The translations under genes and the position numbers were made by a program. The notes under the pieces are model-generated. The model saw only the letters and a list, made by a program, of their open reading frames with translations. It was not told where the DNA came from and searched no databases. Shown piece after piece: positions 26,844 to 36,800 of a stretch of DNA of 64,000 nt. Location of the stretch: assembly GCF_900099645.1 (NCBI RefSeq), contig NZ_FMTL01000001.1:310001-374000 (forward strand). The letters are read 5' to 3'. Numbering within the stretch: position 1 is the first letter of the stretch; each line of letters starts with the position of its first letter. The DNA is from Pseudomonas peli. GTDB taxonomy: Bacteria > Pseudomonadota > Gammaproteobacteria > Pseudomonadales > Pseudomonadaceae.

Positions 26844-27536
26844 ATGCCACCCCGTCAGCTTACTCATGGATGGTTCAAGCGCCTCAACCGAGCGTTGCTA
26901 GGCGGCTGCATCCTGCTGATCGGCTTAGCCAGCGCCCTGGCCAACTGGGACTTCGGCGTGATCCTGCAAAATGCCGAAAGCCGCTACGGCAAACTCGGCG
27001 CAGCCAAGCAGCGCATCCAGGCCTGGGAAGCGCAAATCAAGGCCAGTGGCAGCAGCAGCGAAAGAGACAAGCTCACCGAGGTCAACCGCTTCTTCAATCG
27101 GCAGATCCGCTTTACCGACGACATCCGCCTGTGGAAACAGAACGATTACTGGGCCACGCCCATCGAGATGCTGGTCAAGGGCGAAGGCGACTGCGAAGAC
27201 TATTCAATCGCCAAATACTTCACCCTGCGCCGCCTCGGCATCCCCAGCGACAAGCTGCGCATCACTTATGTTAAGGCGCTCAATTACAACCAGGCGCATA
27301 TGGTCTTGACCTACTACGCCAGCCCCGGTGCCGAGCCACTGGTGTTGGACAACCTGATCAATGAAATAAAACCCGCCTCGCAACGTAAAGACCTGCTGCC
27401 GGTCTATGCATTCAACGCCGAAGGCCTCTATCTCCCGGGTTCCACCAGCAGAAAGAGCGACTCCAAGAAGCTCTCGCGCTGGCAGGACATCTTGAAAAAA
27501 ATGCGCACGGAGGGCTTCGCCATCGGCGAAGGCTAG
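26844..27536 (+). CDS. lapG: LapG periplasmic cysteine protease
   Basis: 230 residues with an N-terminal membrane/secretion segment (residues 18-34) and a bacterial transglutaminase-like cysteine protease domain. The triad is C117 (GEGDCEDYSIAKY), H152 (QAHMVLTYY) and D169 (LVLDNL); D116 and E118 match the calcium-binding positions. LapG cuts the N terminus of giant LapA-type adhesins and so releases biofilm cells, unless held by LapD. GAGG lies eight bases before the start. The lapD gene follows ten bases after its stop. Confidence 0.92.
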   Translation: MPPRQLTHGWFKRLNRALLGGCILLIGLASALANWDFGVILQNAESRYGKLGAAKQRIQAWEAQIKASGSSSERDKLTEVNRFFNRQIRFTDDIRLWKQNDYWATPIEMLVKGEGDCEDYSIAKYFTLRRLGIPSDKLRITYVKALNYNQAHMVLTYYASPGAEPLVLDNLINEIKPASQRKDLLPVYAFNAEGLYLPGSTSRKSDSKKLSRWQDILKKMRTEGFAIGEG

Positions 27537-27545
27537 GAGGAACCT

Positions 27546-29495
27546 ATGTCTCTACTCAAGCAGCTATTTCTCGCCATCTGCCTGTTCCTGGTAGTGGCCT
27601 TTACCGGCAGTTTTATCGCCGGGGTGGAGAGCTCGCGTGAGCAATTGCTAAGCCAGCTGCGCTCCCATGCCCAGGACGCCGCAACCGCGCTGGGCCTGTC
27701 GATGACCCCGCACGTGGATGATCCGGCGATGATCGAGCTGATGGTCAGTTCGATCTTCGACAGCGGCTATTTCACCAGCATCCGCGTGGTGCGAATCCCT
27801 GATGATGAGGTGATAGTCGAACGGCGCAGCGACGATGCCAGCGCCGAAACCGTTCCCACCTGGTTCAGCGAGCTGGTCGACCTGCAGCCCCAGGGCGGCG
27901 ATGCGCTGATCATGCGCGGCTGGGAACAGGCCGCGCGGGTTGAAGTACTCAGCCACCCGCAATTCGCCCTGGCCAAACTCTGGGACAGCGCCATCGGCAG
28001 CCTGATCTGGTTGCTGCTCTGCGGCCTAGTCAGCGCCATACTCGGCGGCTGGTTGCTGCGCACCCAGTTGCGCCCGCTGGACAACATGGTGCAGCAAGCC
28101 CAGGCCATCACCCGCCGCGAGTTCCTCACCCTGCCCAAGGTGCCGCGCACCCCGGAACTTAAACGCGTGGTCACCGCCATGAACCAGATGGTGGAAAAGC
28201 TGAAAACCCTGTTCGCCGAAGAAGCCGCACGCAGCGAGAAACTGCGTGAAGAAGCCTACCAGGACAGCATCACCGGCCTAGCCAACCGCCGCTTGTTCGA
28301 TATCCGCCTGGCCCACCAGTTAGTGGTCAGTGAGCAGAATGCCGAAGGCTATTTGCTGCTGCTGCGGGTTAACGACCTCGGCGGGCTCAACCAGCGCCTC
28401 GGTGGCCAGCAGACCGATGCCCTGATTGCCGCCATCGGCGAGCTGCTCAAGCGCCTGCTTAACCAGACCAACCGCTCAGACTGGCTGGCCTCACGCAGCC
28501 GGGGTGGCGAATTCAGTCTGCTGGCCCCGGGGATTGGCAGTGAAGAAGCCGACCTGCTCGCCGGCGAGCTGCACACCGGACTGGAAAGCCTGCGTCAGAC
28601 CGGCGCCAGCGACTGTACGCCCGTGGCGCATATGGGCATTGCCGCCTTCCGCCCGGGTGAGGAACCCAGCCAGGTCATCGGCCGCGCTGATCAGGCCCTG
28701 GCGCAAGCGCAGAACGACCCGAGCCGCGACTGGGTACGCCTGGATGATTACAACGCACAACCGACGCAGGGATTGCACGACTGGCGCACCTGGATCGACG
28801 ATGCGCTGAACAAGCGCAAGCTGCAGCTGTATTTCCAACCGGTCACGCAATGTGCCGACCGTAATCAGCTGCTGCACCATAAGGTGCTGGCGCGCCTGCT
28901 TGACCCGCCAGGTGAAGCGATTGCCGCCGGACGCTTCCTACCCTGGATTGAACGCCTGGGTTGGACCGCGCGCTTTGACCTGGCCATGCTCGAACACAGC
29001 CTGGCACATCTCAGCCAGCATGCAGCACCATTGGCCCTCAGTCTATCGGCCGCGACCCTGCGTGACAGTGAAACGCTCAAGCGTATGTTCGACATTCTCA
29101 GGCAGAACCCGCAGCAGGCCCGCCTGCTGACACTCGAGGTGGACGAGCGCCACCTGCCGCCGGCAGCCGAACTGGAAGCGCTCAGCCAGGGCGTCCGCGA
29201 AACCGGCTTCAGCCTGGGCCTGCAGCACTTCGGCGGGCGTTTCAGCCTGATCGGTAACCTGACCCACCTTGGTCTGGCCTACCTGAAACTCGACGGCACC
29301 TATATCCGCGCTATCGATCAGGAAAGCGACAAACGTATGTTTATCGAGGCGGTGTTCCGCGCCACCAACAGCATTGACCTGCCGTTGATTGCCGAAATGG
29401 TGGAAACCGAGGGCGAGCTGGCAGTGCTCAAGGAGTTGGGGCTATATGGCGCCATGGGCCGCCTACTGGGCGCACCGGAACCGTGGAAAGACTAA
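27546..29495 (+). CDS. lapD: LapD c-di-GMP receptor (degenerate GGDEF-EAL)
   Basis: 649 residues: membrane helices at about 5-25 and 150-170 flank a periplasmic LapD/MoxY-type output domain whose Trp-containing loop (MRGWEQAARVEVLSHP) should hold LapG. A HAMP domain, a GGDEF domain and an EAL domain follow. Both catalytic motifs are degenerate: RGGEF at 319-323 and KVLARL at 446-451 in place of ExL. The protein therefore senses rather than makes or breaks c-di-GMP; when bound it sequesters LapG and keeps the adhesin on the surface. AGGAGG precedes the ATG. Confidence 0.92.
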   Translation: MSLLKQLFLAICLFLVVAFTGSFIAGVESSREQLLSQLRSHAQDAATALGLSMTPHVDDPAMIELMVSSIFDSGYFTSIRVVRIPDDEVIVERRSDDASAETVPTWFSELVDLQPQGGDALIMRGWEQAARVEVLSHPQFALAKLWDSAIGSLIWLLLCGLVSAILGGWLLRTQLRPLDNMVQQAQAITRREFLTLPKVPRTPELKRVVTAMNQMVEKLKTLFAEEAARSEKLREEAYQDSITGLANRRLFDIRLAHQLVVSEQNAEGYLLLLRVNDLGGLNQRLGGQQTDALIAAIGELLKRLLNQTNRSDWLASRSRGGEFSLLAPGIGSEEADLLAGELHTGLESLRQTGASDCTPVAHMGIAAFRPGEEPSQVIGRADQALAQAQNDPSRDWVRLDDYNAQPTQGLHDWRTWIDDALNKRKLQLYFQPVTQCADRNQLLHHKVLARLLDPPGEAIAAGRFLPWIERLGWTARFDLAMLEHSLAHLSQHAAPLALSLSAATLRDSETLKRMFDILRQNPQQARLLTLEVDERHLPPAAELEALSQGVRETGFSLGLQHFGGRFSLIGNLTHLGLAYLKLDGTYIRAIDQESDKRMFIEAVFRATNSIDLPLIAEMVETEGELAVLKELGLYGAMGRLLGAPEPWKD

Positions 29496-29509
29496 TGTTC
29501 TAAAGCAAA

Positions 29510-29537
29510 CGGGGTAGTCCTACTACGGCCTACCCCG
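29510..29537 (+). terminator. Hairpin between convergent lapD and fleR
   Basis: CGGGGTAG at 29510-29517 pairs with CTACCCCG at 29530-29537. It lies 14 bases after the lapD stop and before the end of the convergent fleR, so it may end both transcripts. There is no long U-tract. Confidence 0.5.
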
Positions 29538-29575
29538 ATTCAAGTACAGCACTTAGAGCTCAGCCGACAGCGGGC

Positions 29576-30982
29576 TCAGCTGGCAAACAGATATCCTTCC
29601 ACATCCATTCCGGCATCACGCATCTGCGCCAGCTTGTAGCGCAAGGTACGTGGGCTTATGCCCAGGCGCTCAGCGGCTTCCTTGCGACGACCACGCTCGG
29701 CACGCAAGGTATCGATGATCATCTGAAATTCATGCCGACGCAGATCATCGCCCAATGCACCAGCTTCAGCCGGCGAGGCATCCTGCTGCGCAGGTACGCT
29801 ATTGACCACCACCGACAACAGCGGTTGCGCGGGCGGCGTAACGGCCGAACCAATCGGCGCCAGCAGACAGAGGTCCTGCGGCTGAATCAGACCGCCTTGC
29901 TGCAGAATCAACGCACGCTGGATGGCGTTATCCAGCTCGCGCACATTGCCCGGCCAGCTATGACTCATCAGGCTCACCTGCGCCTGCGGGGAAAGCCGAA
30001 TCGGCGCGTGGTTCATTTTCTTCACGTATTTGGCCAGCAAGCGCTCGGCCAGCGGCACGATGTCCGCAGGGCGCTCACGCAGGGGTCGCCAGGCCAGCGG
30101 AAAGACCGACAGGCGATAGTAGAGGTCTTCACGGAAACGCCCCGCCGCCACTTCTGCGGCCAGGTCACGGTTACTGGTGGCCAGCACGCGGATATCCAAG
30201 GTAATCGGCTTGCGTGCCCCCACCCTCTCTACCTCGCGCTCTTGCAGCACGCGCAGCAGCTTGGCCTGCAGACCCAGTGGCATCTCGGAAATCTCGTCGA
30301 GCAGAATGGTGCCGCCCTCGGCCAACTCAAACTTTCCGGGCGCGCTGGCAATGGCGCCGGTAAAGGCGCCCTTCTCGTGACCAAACAGCGTGGCCTCGAG
30401 CATATTGTCTGGAATCGCTGCGCAATTGATCGCGATGAAGGGTTTGTTGCCGCGTGGCGATTGCTGGTGGATAAAACGCGCCAACACTTCTTTACCCGTA
30501 CCGGACTCGCCCGTGATCAACACCGTGGAATCGCTTTGCGCCACCCGTGTGGCCAACGCCAGCAGTTGCACGCTGGCCGGTTCTTCGGCAACGGGACCAT
30601 CCTGCTCGCTGACAGAAACCCGGCCCAAGGCATGCCGATCCACCAGCGTCAGTAAGGCCTTTGGCTCGAATGGTTTGACCAGGTAATCCGCCGCGCCTTG
30701 CCGCATGGCATCCACCGCCCGCTCCACCGCGCCGAACGCAGTCATCAGCAGCACCGGCAGTTGTGGCTGACTCTGACGAATCTGCGCGAGCAACTGATGA
30801 CCATCCATTCCGGGCATGTTTACGTCGCTGACCACCAGGCCGAAAGGTTCTTCGGCAATCGCCAGCAGCGCCGCTTCGGCGCAATCCACCGCACGGTAAT
30901 CATGCCCACCCAGCGCCAGGGTATCGGCCAGGGCTTCGCGCAACGCGCGGTCATCTTCGACCAGTAGAATTTTGCTCGCCAT
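29576..30982 (-). CDS. fleR: FleR sigma-54-dependent response regulator
   Basis: 468 residues: receiver domain with phospho-acceptor in [15 protein letters not shown]+ domain with Walker A GESGTGKE and the sigma-54 contact loop GAFTGA, and a C-terminal Fis-type helix-turn-helix ([20 protein letters not shown]). In Pseudomonas, FleS phosphorylates FleR, which activates class III genes such as flgBCDE and flgFGHIJKL. AGGAG precedes the ATG; fleS lies six bases upstream. Confidence 0.93.
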   Translation of the reverse strand: MASKILLVEDDRALREALADTLALGGHDYRAVDCAEAALLAIAEEPFGLVVSDVNMPGMDGHQLLAQIRQSQPQLPVLLMTAFGAVERAVDAMRQGAADYLVKPFEPKALLTLVDRHALGRVSVSEQDGPVAEEPASVQLLALATRVAQSDSTVLITGESGTGKEVLARFIHQQSPRGNKPFIAINCAAIPDNMLEATLFGHEKGAFTGAIASAPGKFELAEGGTILLDEISEMPLGLQAKLLRVLQEREVERVGARKPITLDIRVLATSNRDLAAEVAAGRFREDLYYRLSVFPLAWRPLRERPADIVPLAERLLAKYVKKMNHAPIRLSPQAQVSLMSHSWPGNVRELDNAIQRALILQQGGLIQPQDLCLLAPIGSAVTPPAQPLLSVVVNSVPAQQDASPAEAGALGDDLRRHEFQMIIDTLRAERGRRKEAAERLGISPRTLRYKLAQMRDAGMDVEGYLFAS

Positions 30983-30988
30983 GGATGG

Positions 30989-32197
30989 TTACTCCTGAAT
31001 CAAAGGGTGCGTAGCACCAAGCAGCGGCAAGGTGAGAATGGCGCAGGTACCACGCCCCGGCCGCGAACGCAGCTGCACATCGCCCTGATGGGCGCGCGCC
31101 ACTGCCTTGACCACGGCCAGGCCAAGCCCGGTGCCGGTGGTTTTGGTGGTAAAAAAGGGTTCGCCAAGCCGCGCCAGTGTCGCGCTGTCTATGCCTGGGC
31201 CGTTGTCGCTGATGCACAGGCGCAGCGTTTCGCCGCGCTGATACAGATGAATCTTCAAACGCGCTTCACGGCCGCCGGCCTGAATCGCGTTCTCGATCAG
31301 ATTGAGCACGGTGCCAACCAGGGTGTCGCGGTTGCACAGCAACTCGCCCGCACGGCTGTCGCACTGCCAGCGCACCTGCATATCCAGCACATGGGGCTCG
31401 GCGGCACTGCGCAGCGCATCGAATAGCGCCTTGGGCGCCAGACGATCCGGCAGCGGCAACTCACCACGGGCGAAGATCAGCATGTCGCGCACCTGATGCT
31501 CCAGCTCGTGCAGGCGCTCTTTCAGGCGTCCAGCAAAGCGCTGCTGTTGCTCAACTGGCAGCACCTGCTCGGTCAGGTGACTGGCATAGAGCAGTGCAGC
31601 GGAAAGTGGCGTGCGTATCTGGTGAGCCAGAGAAGCGACCATACGGCCCAAAGCAGACAACCGCTCATGACGAGACAATTGATCCTGCAAGCGCCGGGTT
31701 TCTGTCAGGTCAGTTAATAGCACCAGCTGACCAGGCTCGGCATGCAAGGAGCGGGTGGCAATCGACAAACGCCGGCCATCCTTCAGGGAGATTTCGTGAC
31801 CGTCATCCTCGCGCGGGGCAAAGTTACGCGCGATGACCTGGCGCCAAAGCATGCCCACCAGCGGTTGGCCGAGCAGGTTACGCGCCACCGGGTTGGCCTC
31901 ACGCACCACGCCCTGACCATCAATCACGATCACCCCGCCGGGCAGCAGATCCAGCAGGCTCTGCAGGCGATGAGCCAGGCGCTCTTTCTCGGCCAGCTCT
32001 TGCATACGCTGAGCACTTACCAGCGCCAACTGGCCCTTAAGCTCAGTTACCCGCGCCTCCAGCATGCTGTAGCTGGTGCTGAGTTGAGTCGACATCTGGT
32101 TGAACAAAGCAAAAGCCTGTTCGAGCCCGGCACGGCTGGCCTGCTCCGCGGGAGCGGGCGCTTCGGATTCTTCAGGGCGTTGGGCGTTAGCGTTCAT
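30989..32197 (-). CDS. fleS: FleS sensor histidine kinase
   Basis: 402 residues without membrane helices. A PAS domain (LDLLPGGVIVIDGQGVVREA) is followed by a dimerisation helix with the phospho-acceptor His in SLAHQIRTPLSAALLYA, and an ATPase domain with the N box (LNLIENAIQAGG), DNGPGID and TGTGLGLAVVKAVARAH. It is the cytoplasmic partner of FleR. A sigma-54 type promoter sits 50-70 bases upstream, fitting activation by FleQ. Confidence 0.93.
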   Translation of the reverse strand: MNANAQRPEESEAPAPAEQASRAGLEQAFALFNQMSTQLSTSYSMLEARVTELKGQLALVSAQRMQELAEKERLAHRLQSLLDLLPGGVIVIDGQGVVREANPVARNLLGQPLVGMLWRQVIARNFAPREDDGHEISLKDGRRLSIATRSLHAEPGQLVLLTDLTETRRLQDQLSRHERLSALGRMVASLAHQIRTPLSAALLYASHLTEQVLPVEQQQRFAGRLKERLHELEHQVRDMLIFARGELPLPDRLAPKALFDALRSAAEPHVLDMQVRWQCDSRAGELLCNRDTLVGTVLNLIENAIQAGGREARLKIHLYQRGETLRLCISDNGPGIDSATLARLGEPFFTTKTTGTGLGLAVVKAVARAHQGDVQLRSRPGRGTCAILTLPLLGATHPLIQE

Positions 32198-32249
32198 GGT
32201 TCTCTCTCGCGCAGCGAGCCGTCATAAGACAGTCAGTTGCAAGAGAGTT

Positions 32250-32266
32250 AGCAATACCCGTGCCTG
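32250..32266 (-). promoter_or_regulatory. Sigma-54 (RpoN) promoter of fleSR
   Basis: The minus strand reads AGGCACGGGTATTGCT: GG and GC doublets ten bases apart, matching TGGCACG-N4-TTGCW except for the first T. The -12 element ends about 50 bases upstream of the fleS start. FleQ-dependent, RpoN-dependent expression of fleSR is known in P. aeruginosa. Confidence 0.7.
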
Positions 32267-32301
32267 AAAAAATATCCTTTTAAATCAATACCATAAAAAA
32301 C

Positions 32302-32333
32302 AAAGCCGAAGGTTTCGTCAAACCTTCGGCTTT
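32302..32333 (-). terminator. Rho-independent terminator of fleQ
   Basis: AAAGCCGAAGGTTT pairs perfectly with AAACCTTCGGCTTT over 14 base pairs around a four-base loop. On the minus strand it is followed by GTTTTTT. It separates fleQ from the fleSR promoter. Confidence 0.85.
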
Positions 32334-32381
32334 ATTAGGGAGACTGCGCCAAGTCACTGACGATTGCCTGACGCAGAAAGG

Positions 32382-33854
32382 TCAGTCGTCCAGACCCTCA
32401 TCATCACGCCGGCTCATGCCGTACTTGCGCATTTTCTCGACCAGGGTGGTGCGCCGAATACGTAAACGTTCGGCAGCACGCGCCACCACACCACTGGCAT
32501 CGTCGAGCGCCTGTTGAATCAAGCCCTGCTCAAGGTTGCCCAGGTAATCTTTCAGGTCCAGGCCTTCCGGCGGCAGCATGGCCATCGAATCCACACCCGG
32601 CAGACCGGCCAGGATAGTCGCGCGCTCATCCAGCTCATCACGCAAGCTGGCCACCATGTTCTCGTCTTCATCGTCGACATGGCGAAATTTCTTCGGCAGC
32701 TCGCCCACGCCAATCACGCCGTAGGGATGCATGATCGCCATGCGTTCGACCAAGTTGGCCAGCTCGCGCACGTTACCCGCCCAGTCATGCCGGCACAGCG
32801 ACATAATGGCCGCCGAGTTGAAGCGGATAGAGCCACGTTTCTCGAACTCCATGCGCGAGATCAGCTCATTCATCAGCAGCGGGATGTCCTCGATACGCTC
32901 ACGCAGCGGGGCCATCTCGATCGGGAAGACGTTGAGGCGGTAATACAGGTCCTCACGGAAGCTGCCGTCCTCGATCATTTTCTCGAGGTTCTTGTGCGTG
33001 GCCGCAATGATCCGCACATCGGCGCTCTGGGTCTTGTTGCTGCCGACGCGCTCGAAAGTGCGCTCCTGCAATACGCGCAACAGTTTGACCTGCATGGGCA
33101 GCGGCATGTCACCGATTTCATCGAGAAACAGGGTGCCGCCATTGGCCAGCTCAAAGCGCCCGGCCCGACTGGTGATTGCACCGGTAAACGCGCCCTTCTC
33201 ATGGCCGAACAGCTCGCTCTCAAGCAACTCGGCAGGGATTGCGCCGCAATTGACTGGAACAAAAGGCGCTTCACGACGCTTGGAGTGGTAATGCAGATTG
33301 CGCGCGACCACTTCCTTACCCGTGCCCGATTCACCAAGGATCAGCACGCTGGCCTCGGTATCGGCCACCTGCTGCATCATCTGTCGCACTTGCTGGATGG
33401 CCCGGCTGGTACCAACGAGGCTGCGGAACAGATTGGTCTCGCGCTGACGGCCGCGCTCACGGGCCTGATCGTACATCTCGCGATAAACCTGGGCACGGTG
33501 CAGGGAGTCGAGCAGCTTGTTGTAGCTCATCGGCATTTCCAGCGTCGCCAGTACGCAGCGGCGCTGTTCTTCTGGCCACTCGGCAGCGACCTGATCGTTA
33601 ATCAACAGCGTCGGCAGGAACTCATCCCAGACGGCCAGCTGTTTCAGCATCTCTAGCACGCCACCTTTGGCTTTCACTTCACCAAGCAAGACGCTAAGTA
33701 CTTCACGACTAGACCCCAACTCCGCGACGCATTGGCGCCAGTTTTGACTGTCACACGCCAGATGATCTTCACCGAGAAAATTCAAGATCACCGTCAAGTC
33801 GCGACGGCGCTCGCTGTTATCGTCAATCAGGAGGATTTTGGTTTCACGCCACAT
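32382..33854 (-). CDS. fleQ: FleQ master flagellar regulator
   Basis: 490 residues, nearly collinear with P. aeruginosa FleQ: an atypical receiver-like N domain ([13 protein letters not shown]) lacking the usual phosphorylation context, a AAA+ domain with Walker [15 protein letters not shown] loop and Walker [10 protein letters not shown], and a C-terminal Fis helix-turn-helix ([19 protein letters not shown]). FleQ activates flagellar genes with RpoN and, on binding c-di-GMP, switches to exopolysaccharide and adhesin genes. The ribosome site at ATG 33854 is weak. Confidence 0.95.
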   Translation of the reverse strand: MWRETKILLIDDNSERRRDLTVILNFLGEDHLACDSQNWRQCVAELGSSREVLSVLLGEVKAKGGVLEMLKQLAVWDEFLPTLLINDQVAAEWPEEQRRCVLATLEMPMSYNKLLDSLHRAQVYREMYDQARERGRQRETNLFRSLVGTSRAIQQVRQMMQQVADTEASVLILGESGTGKEVVARNLHYHSKRREAPFVPVNCGAIPAELLESELFGHEKGAFTGAITSRAGRFELANGGTLFLDEIGDMPLPMQVKLLRVLQERTFERVGSNKTQSADVRIIAATHKNLEKMIEDGSFREDLYYRLNVFPIEMAPLRERIEDIPLLMNELISRMEFEKRGSIRFNSAAIMSLCRHDWAGNVRELANLVERMAIMHPYGVIGVGELPKKFRHVDDEDENMVASLRDELDERATILAGLPGVDSMAMLPPEGLDLKDYLGNLEQGLIQQALDDASGVVARAAERLRIRRTTLVEKMRKYGMSRRDDEGLDD

Positions 33855-33933
33855 AATTTATTTACTGATCCTGGAGTGAAAAACGCGCCCGCCGCCCAAA
33901 CATCGCTCAACCCAGCGCCGGGAATTGGCCAGT

Positions 33934-33962
33934 AGTTAAGTCAATTTTTTGTTAATAGTCAA
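33934..33962 (-). promoter_or_regulatory. Candidate sigma-70 promoter of fleQ
   Basis: Minus strand TTGACT (33962-33957) and TTAACT (33939-33934) are spaced by 17 bases in an AT-rich part of the 236-base gap upstream of fleQ. The -10 match is weak. Confidence 0.35.
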
Positions 33963-34090
33963 TTTAATGGCGTGCTTTTTATTGGACTCGCCAAGCAAAC
34001 TCAGCTTGAGCAACAACTTAGGGGAAATGGAGAGAAGATGAAGCGTTACCAGAAGGTCAATACTGGACAGCATCGACCGAAGACAGCCAA

Positions 34091-34387
34091 TCAACCAAAT
34101 AGCTGATAGACCTTGGCACCTTGTTGCGACTGGTTCAGCTGAACGAGCTCATGGGCCAAGCGCTGCTGTTCGGCTTGGCACACATTCACCAGTTCGCGAT
34201 AAAGATCCAGCAACTCCTGCATGCGAGCACGCAGGGTTTCTTCATCGTTCGCAGATTCAACCATCGCTTCGTCAACAGCCAGGCGGCACTGTAGGTCTAA
34301 CTCGCCAATGGCGGCCCAATCCTGACTGGCCAACGCAGTGCGCAATGCGCTACCGGTTTCTTCAAGACGCTGCACGGATGAACTCAT
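34091..34387 (-). CDS. fliT: FliT-type flagellar export chaperone
   Basis: 98 residues, almost entirely helical (VQRLEETGSALRTALASQDW; LLDLYRELVNVCQAEQQRLA). Position after fliS and before fleQ matches the fliT/fleP gene of Pseudomonas. FliT proteins chaperone the cap protein FliD. Sequence conservation in this family is low, so the call rests partly on context. ATG 34387 with GAGGA upstream was preferred over an upstream TTG. Confidence 0.75.
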   Translation of the reverse strand: MSSSVQRLEETGSALRTALASQDWAAIGELDLQCRLAVDEAMVESANDEETLRARMQELLDLYRELVNVCQAEQQRLAHELVQLNQSQQGAKVYQLFG

Positions 34388-34414
34388 AAACAATTCCTCA
34401 GGCGGGAAACAGCA

Positions 34415-34795
34415 TCACTCAGCGATAGCATCCCAGCCAGCTTTTACATTACGCAGCAGGCCTGCAACTTCATCAAGCGGCGCGATCTCATTCTGCACAT
34501 TGGCATCCACCAAACGCGTGGCCATGTATTCATACAGACTATCGAGATTGGCAGCGACTTCACCGCCTTGCTCAAGGTTAAGACCTTCACGCAAGCCGCC
34601 AATAATACCAATGGCCTTGCTGATCAGCTCCCCTTTGAGGGCGACCTGGTTGCGCTCCATCGCACCACGCGCTTGCGCCAAACGCGTCAGCCCACCTTCC
34701 ATCAACATCTGAATCAAGCGATGCGGGCTGGCTTCAACAGCCTGAGCCTGAGTGTTGACGGTTTGATACTGCTTGAGAGCCGCCATAGCGTTCAT
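34415..34795 (-). CDS. fliS: FliS flagellin export chaperone
   Basis: 126 residues with the FliS hallmarks: MNAMAALKQYQTVNTQAQ at the N terminus, SPHRLIQMLMEGGL, and EVAANLDSLYEYMATRLVDA. FliS binds the C-terminal helix of flagellin, blocks premature assembly and hands it to the export gate. It has its own sigma-28 promoter in the gap from the upstream fliS-like gene, which would time it with fliC. It probably drives fliT as well. Confidence 0.92.
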   Translation of the reverse strand: MNAMAALKQYQTVNTQAQAVEASPHRLIQMLMEGGLTRLAQARGAMERNQVALKGELISKAIGIIGGLREGLNLEQGGEVAANLDSLYEYMATRLVDANVQNEIAPLDEVAGLLRNVKAGWDAIAE

Positions 34796-34831
34796 CGTTG
34801 TTCTCGCTGTTCTGTTTACTGAATACCTTGG

Positions 34832-34858
34832 GTATCGGCGCTGCAGAACAAAGCTTTA
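34832..34858 (-). promoter_or_regulatory. Sigma-28 (FliA) promoter of fliS
   Basis: Minus strand TAAAGCTT, eleven bases, GCCGATAC. The consensus is TAAAGTTT-N11-GCCGATAA, so spacing is exact and 13 of 16 positions match. It ends 36 bases upstream of the fliS start. Confidence 0.8.
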
Positions 34859-34867
34859 ACAACGAAA

Positions 34868-35260
34868 TCAGTTTCCTACAGCTGGCTCGACTTCTGGACC
34901 GATGGCGTCCCATGCACTCTTGATTTGCTCAAGCAGCGCCTGAACCTCATCCAGCGTACGCGGCGTACTGTCTACTGCTACGCCCGCCAACCGACGTGTC
35001 ATATAGTCGTAAAGCGAATCCAAGTTTTCGGCAATCTCACCACCCAGCTCTTTGTCCAAGCTGGCCTGTAATACACCCAGAATAGTAATGGTGCTACCAA
35101 CAGCCATACCGCGAATCTCGGCATCGCCCTCAACCTGGGCATGCTTAGCCAACATCACACGTTGCAGGGCCCCCTCAAGCAGCAACTGAACAGTGCGATA
35201 GGGCGAAACATCATGACTGGTATTGACCTGTTTATAGGTGTCGATCGGTTTCTTGCTCAT
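34868..35260 (-). CDS. Second FliS-family chaperone
   Basis: 130 residues and clearly FliS-like ([57 protein letters not shown]), but diverged from the neighbouring fli[13 protein letters not shown] replaces SPHRLIQMLMEG. It begins two bases after the fliD stop with AAGGA upstream, so it is co-expressed with fliD rather than with the other fliS. It may chaperone FliD, FlaG or glycosylated flagellin; which one cannot be told from sequence. Confidence 0.87.
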   Translation of the reverse strand: MSKKPIDTYKQVNTSHDVSPYRTVQLLLEGALQRVMLAKHAQVEGDAEIRGMAVGSTITILGVLQASLDKELGGEIAENLDSLYDYMTRRLAGVAVDSTPRTLDEVQALLEQIKSAWDAIGPEVEPAVGN

Positions 35261-35262
35261 TA

Positions 35263-36723
35263 CTAATCCTTTTTAACGAAGCCTGGCAGGCTGGCGAGCT
35301 GGCCTGCCAAACTTTCGCTGGTTTTCTGCAGACGCCCTACAAGGGAATCCATAGCGTTGTATTGAGCATAAAGGCGCGTCTGCAGGCTCTCGACTCGAAC
35401 AGCCAATGCCTTGCGCTGCTCATCGACACCAACCTTAGTGGCTTGCAACGCATCAGTTCGCTGCTCGAGCACACCCGAGGCGCCAACATATGCGCCAACA
35501 GATTTGGATAGACGCCCCATCAGGCCATTGTCACCGGCAAGATAACCGGCCACTTGATCGAAATTGCTATCCAGCGATTTGGTTAACGCGGCGTCATCAA
35601 TCTTGAGCTGACCGGTTTTCCAATCAGAGGTAATACCCAAATCTGCAAGCGCCCGCACACCGCCTTCACCGGTCAGATTGACCATTTCATTGCGCAAACT
35701 GGACAGCACATTGCGTATAGAGGAGTCACCGAGCAAAGGGCCCGTTACCGGCTTACCTCCATCGACCGGCACAACGGCGGTCAACTGAGAAGTCGTACTG
35801 ATCAACGCGTTGTATGCATCAACAAACTTCTGCAGGTTGGTTTTCACTGCGCCTTTATCGACGCCAACAGTGACACTGATGGTTTTACCATCGGCCAAAT
35901 CAGTGGAGCTCTGCGCTGCAGTCAGATCCAGCGTCACACCTTCTAGAGCGTCTTCAATGCGGTTGGTATTGCGCACCAACTCCAAACCATCAATCGATAT
36001 CTTGGCCGACTGGGCCTTGCTGATCACACCACCAGTACCCGTAGTGGAATTAGGTTTAAGGAAGGCATCGGCATTGCCGGGGTCGACCGTCGGAGCAAAC
36101 GCCTGAGAGGTCAACGCATTGGTTCCAGTGGTGACATTGTCTTCGCTGGCTACGACCTGAATATCATTGCCTGCACCACTTTTGGTTGAGTTCAGCACCA
36201 GCCGCGAGCCCGAATCATCCGTGATGACGGTTGCACTCACACCGCTGCTTTTACCCGCCTCGTTGATCGCATCGCGCATACCCGCCAGGGTGTTATTGCC
36301 TGAGGTAATGTTGACGCCGAAGCTCGAACTGCCCGTAGAAATAGTCAGTGAACCGCTGTTGAATGTAGCGGTATTACCACCAGTGACCGACTGCAACGCC
36401 ACCTTGCTGCTGGTCGCCAGCTGCTTGACCTGCACGTTGTAGTTGCCTGCCGGGGCGGTAGTAGAGGCGGTGACCTTAAGAGCGCTGGTATTGGAAGAAC
36501 TCGCCGTTCGCGACTCGAATAAGGAAGGCTTATTCAGCGAGTCGACGGCAGTTTTGAAGGTATTGAGCGCGCTGGTCAGCGAGCCCATGGCTGAGATGCG
36601 TGCAACGGTGGTTTTCTCGAGACGGTCAAGTTGGTTGGTCTTGGGTGCCCTTTCGGCATTGACCAACGCTGTGACGATTTCGTCGATTTTGATTCCTGAG
36701 CCAATGCCCGTAATCCCGACCAT
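35263..36723 (-). CDS. fliD: Flagellar filament cap protein FliD
   Basis: 486 residues. The conserved N domain ([20 protein letters not shown]) and C-terminal coiled-coil ([20 protein letters not shown], then [12 protein letters not shown]) of HAP2 are present; the central region (about 100-400) is the variable cap leg and plate. FliD forms a pentamer/hexamer at the filament tip and folds exported flagellin. GAGGTGAAGC precedes the ATG. In P. aeruginosa, FliD also binds mucin. Confidence 0.92.
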   Translation of the reverse strand: MVGITGIGSGIKIDEIVTALVNAERAPKTNQLDRLEKTTVARISAMGSLTSALNTFKTAVDSLNKPSLFESRTASSSNTSALKVTASTTAPAGNYNVQVKQLATSSKVALQSVTGGNTATFNSGSLTISTGSSSFGVNITSGNNTLAGMRDAINEAGKSSGVSATVITDDSGSRLVLNSTKSGAGNDIQVVASEDNVTTGTNALTSQAFAPTVDPGNADAFLKPNSTTGTGGVISKAQSAKISIDGLELVRNTNRIEDALEGVTLDLTAAQSSTDLADGKTISVTVGVDKGAVKTNLQKFVDAYNALISTTSQLTAVVPVDGGKPVTGPLLGDSSIRNVLSSLRNEMVNLTGEGGVRALADLGITSDWKTGQLKIDDAALTKSLDSNFDQVAGYLAGDNGLMGRLSKSVGAYVGASGVLEQRTDALQATKVGVDEQRKALAVRVESLQTRLYAQYNAMDSLVGRLQKTSESLAGQLASLPGFVKKD

Positions 36724-36774
36724 GCTTCACCTCGCCAAAATAATGACTGCAATCACGCTAGATAAGCGTTAACA

Positions 36775-36791
36775 GTCAAAAGCTGTGCCAA
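36775..36791 (-). promoter_or_regulatory. Weak sigma-54-like element upstream of fliD
   Basis: Minus strand TGGCAC-AGCTT-TTGAC: the -24 element is perfect but the -12 element has GA where GC is expected. It lies in the flaG-fliD gap, 52 bases before fliD. FliD is FleQ/RpoN-dependent in related species, hence this is noted at low confidence. Confidence 0.3.
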
Positions 36792-36800
36792 CCTTGTTGG

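Noticed and set aside
32514..33656. A 380-codon plus-strand open frame opposite fleQ
   Set aside because: fleQ is strongly conserved on the minus strand; long antisense frames are common in GC-rich Pseudomonas genes.
29576..34387. Genomic-island boundary (att sites, tRNA, integrase) near the flagellar block
   Set aside because: No tRNA gene, integrase or flanking direct repeat was found by eye.
34868..35260. Degenerate fliS pseudogene
   Set aside because: The frame is intact, with a good ribosome site and conserved FliS motifs.
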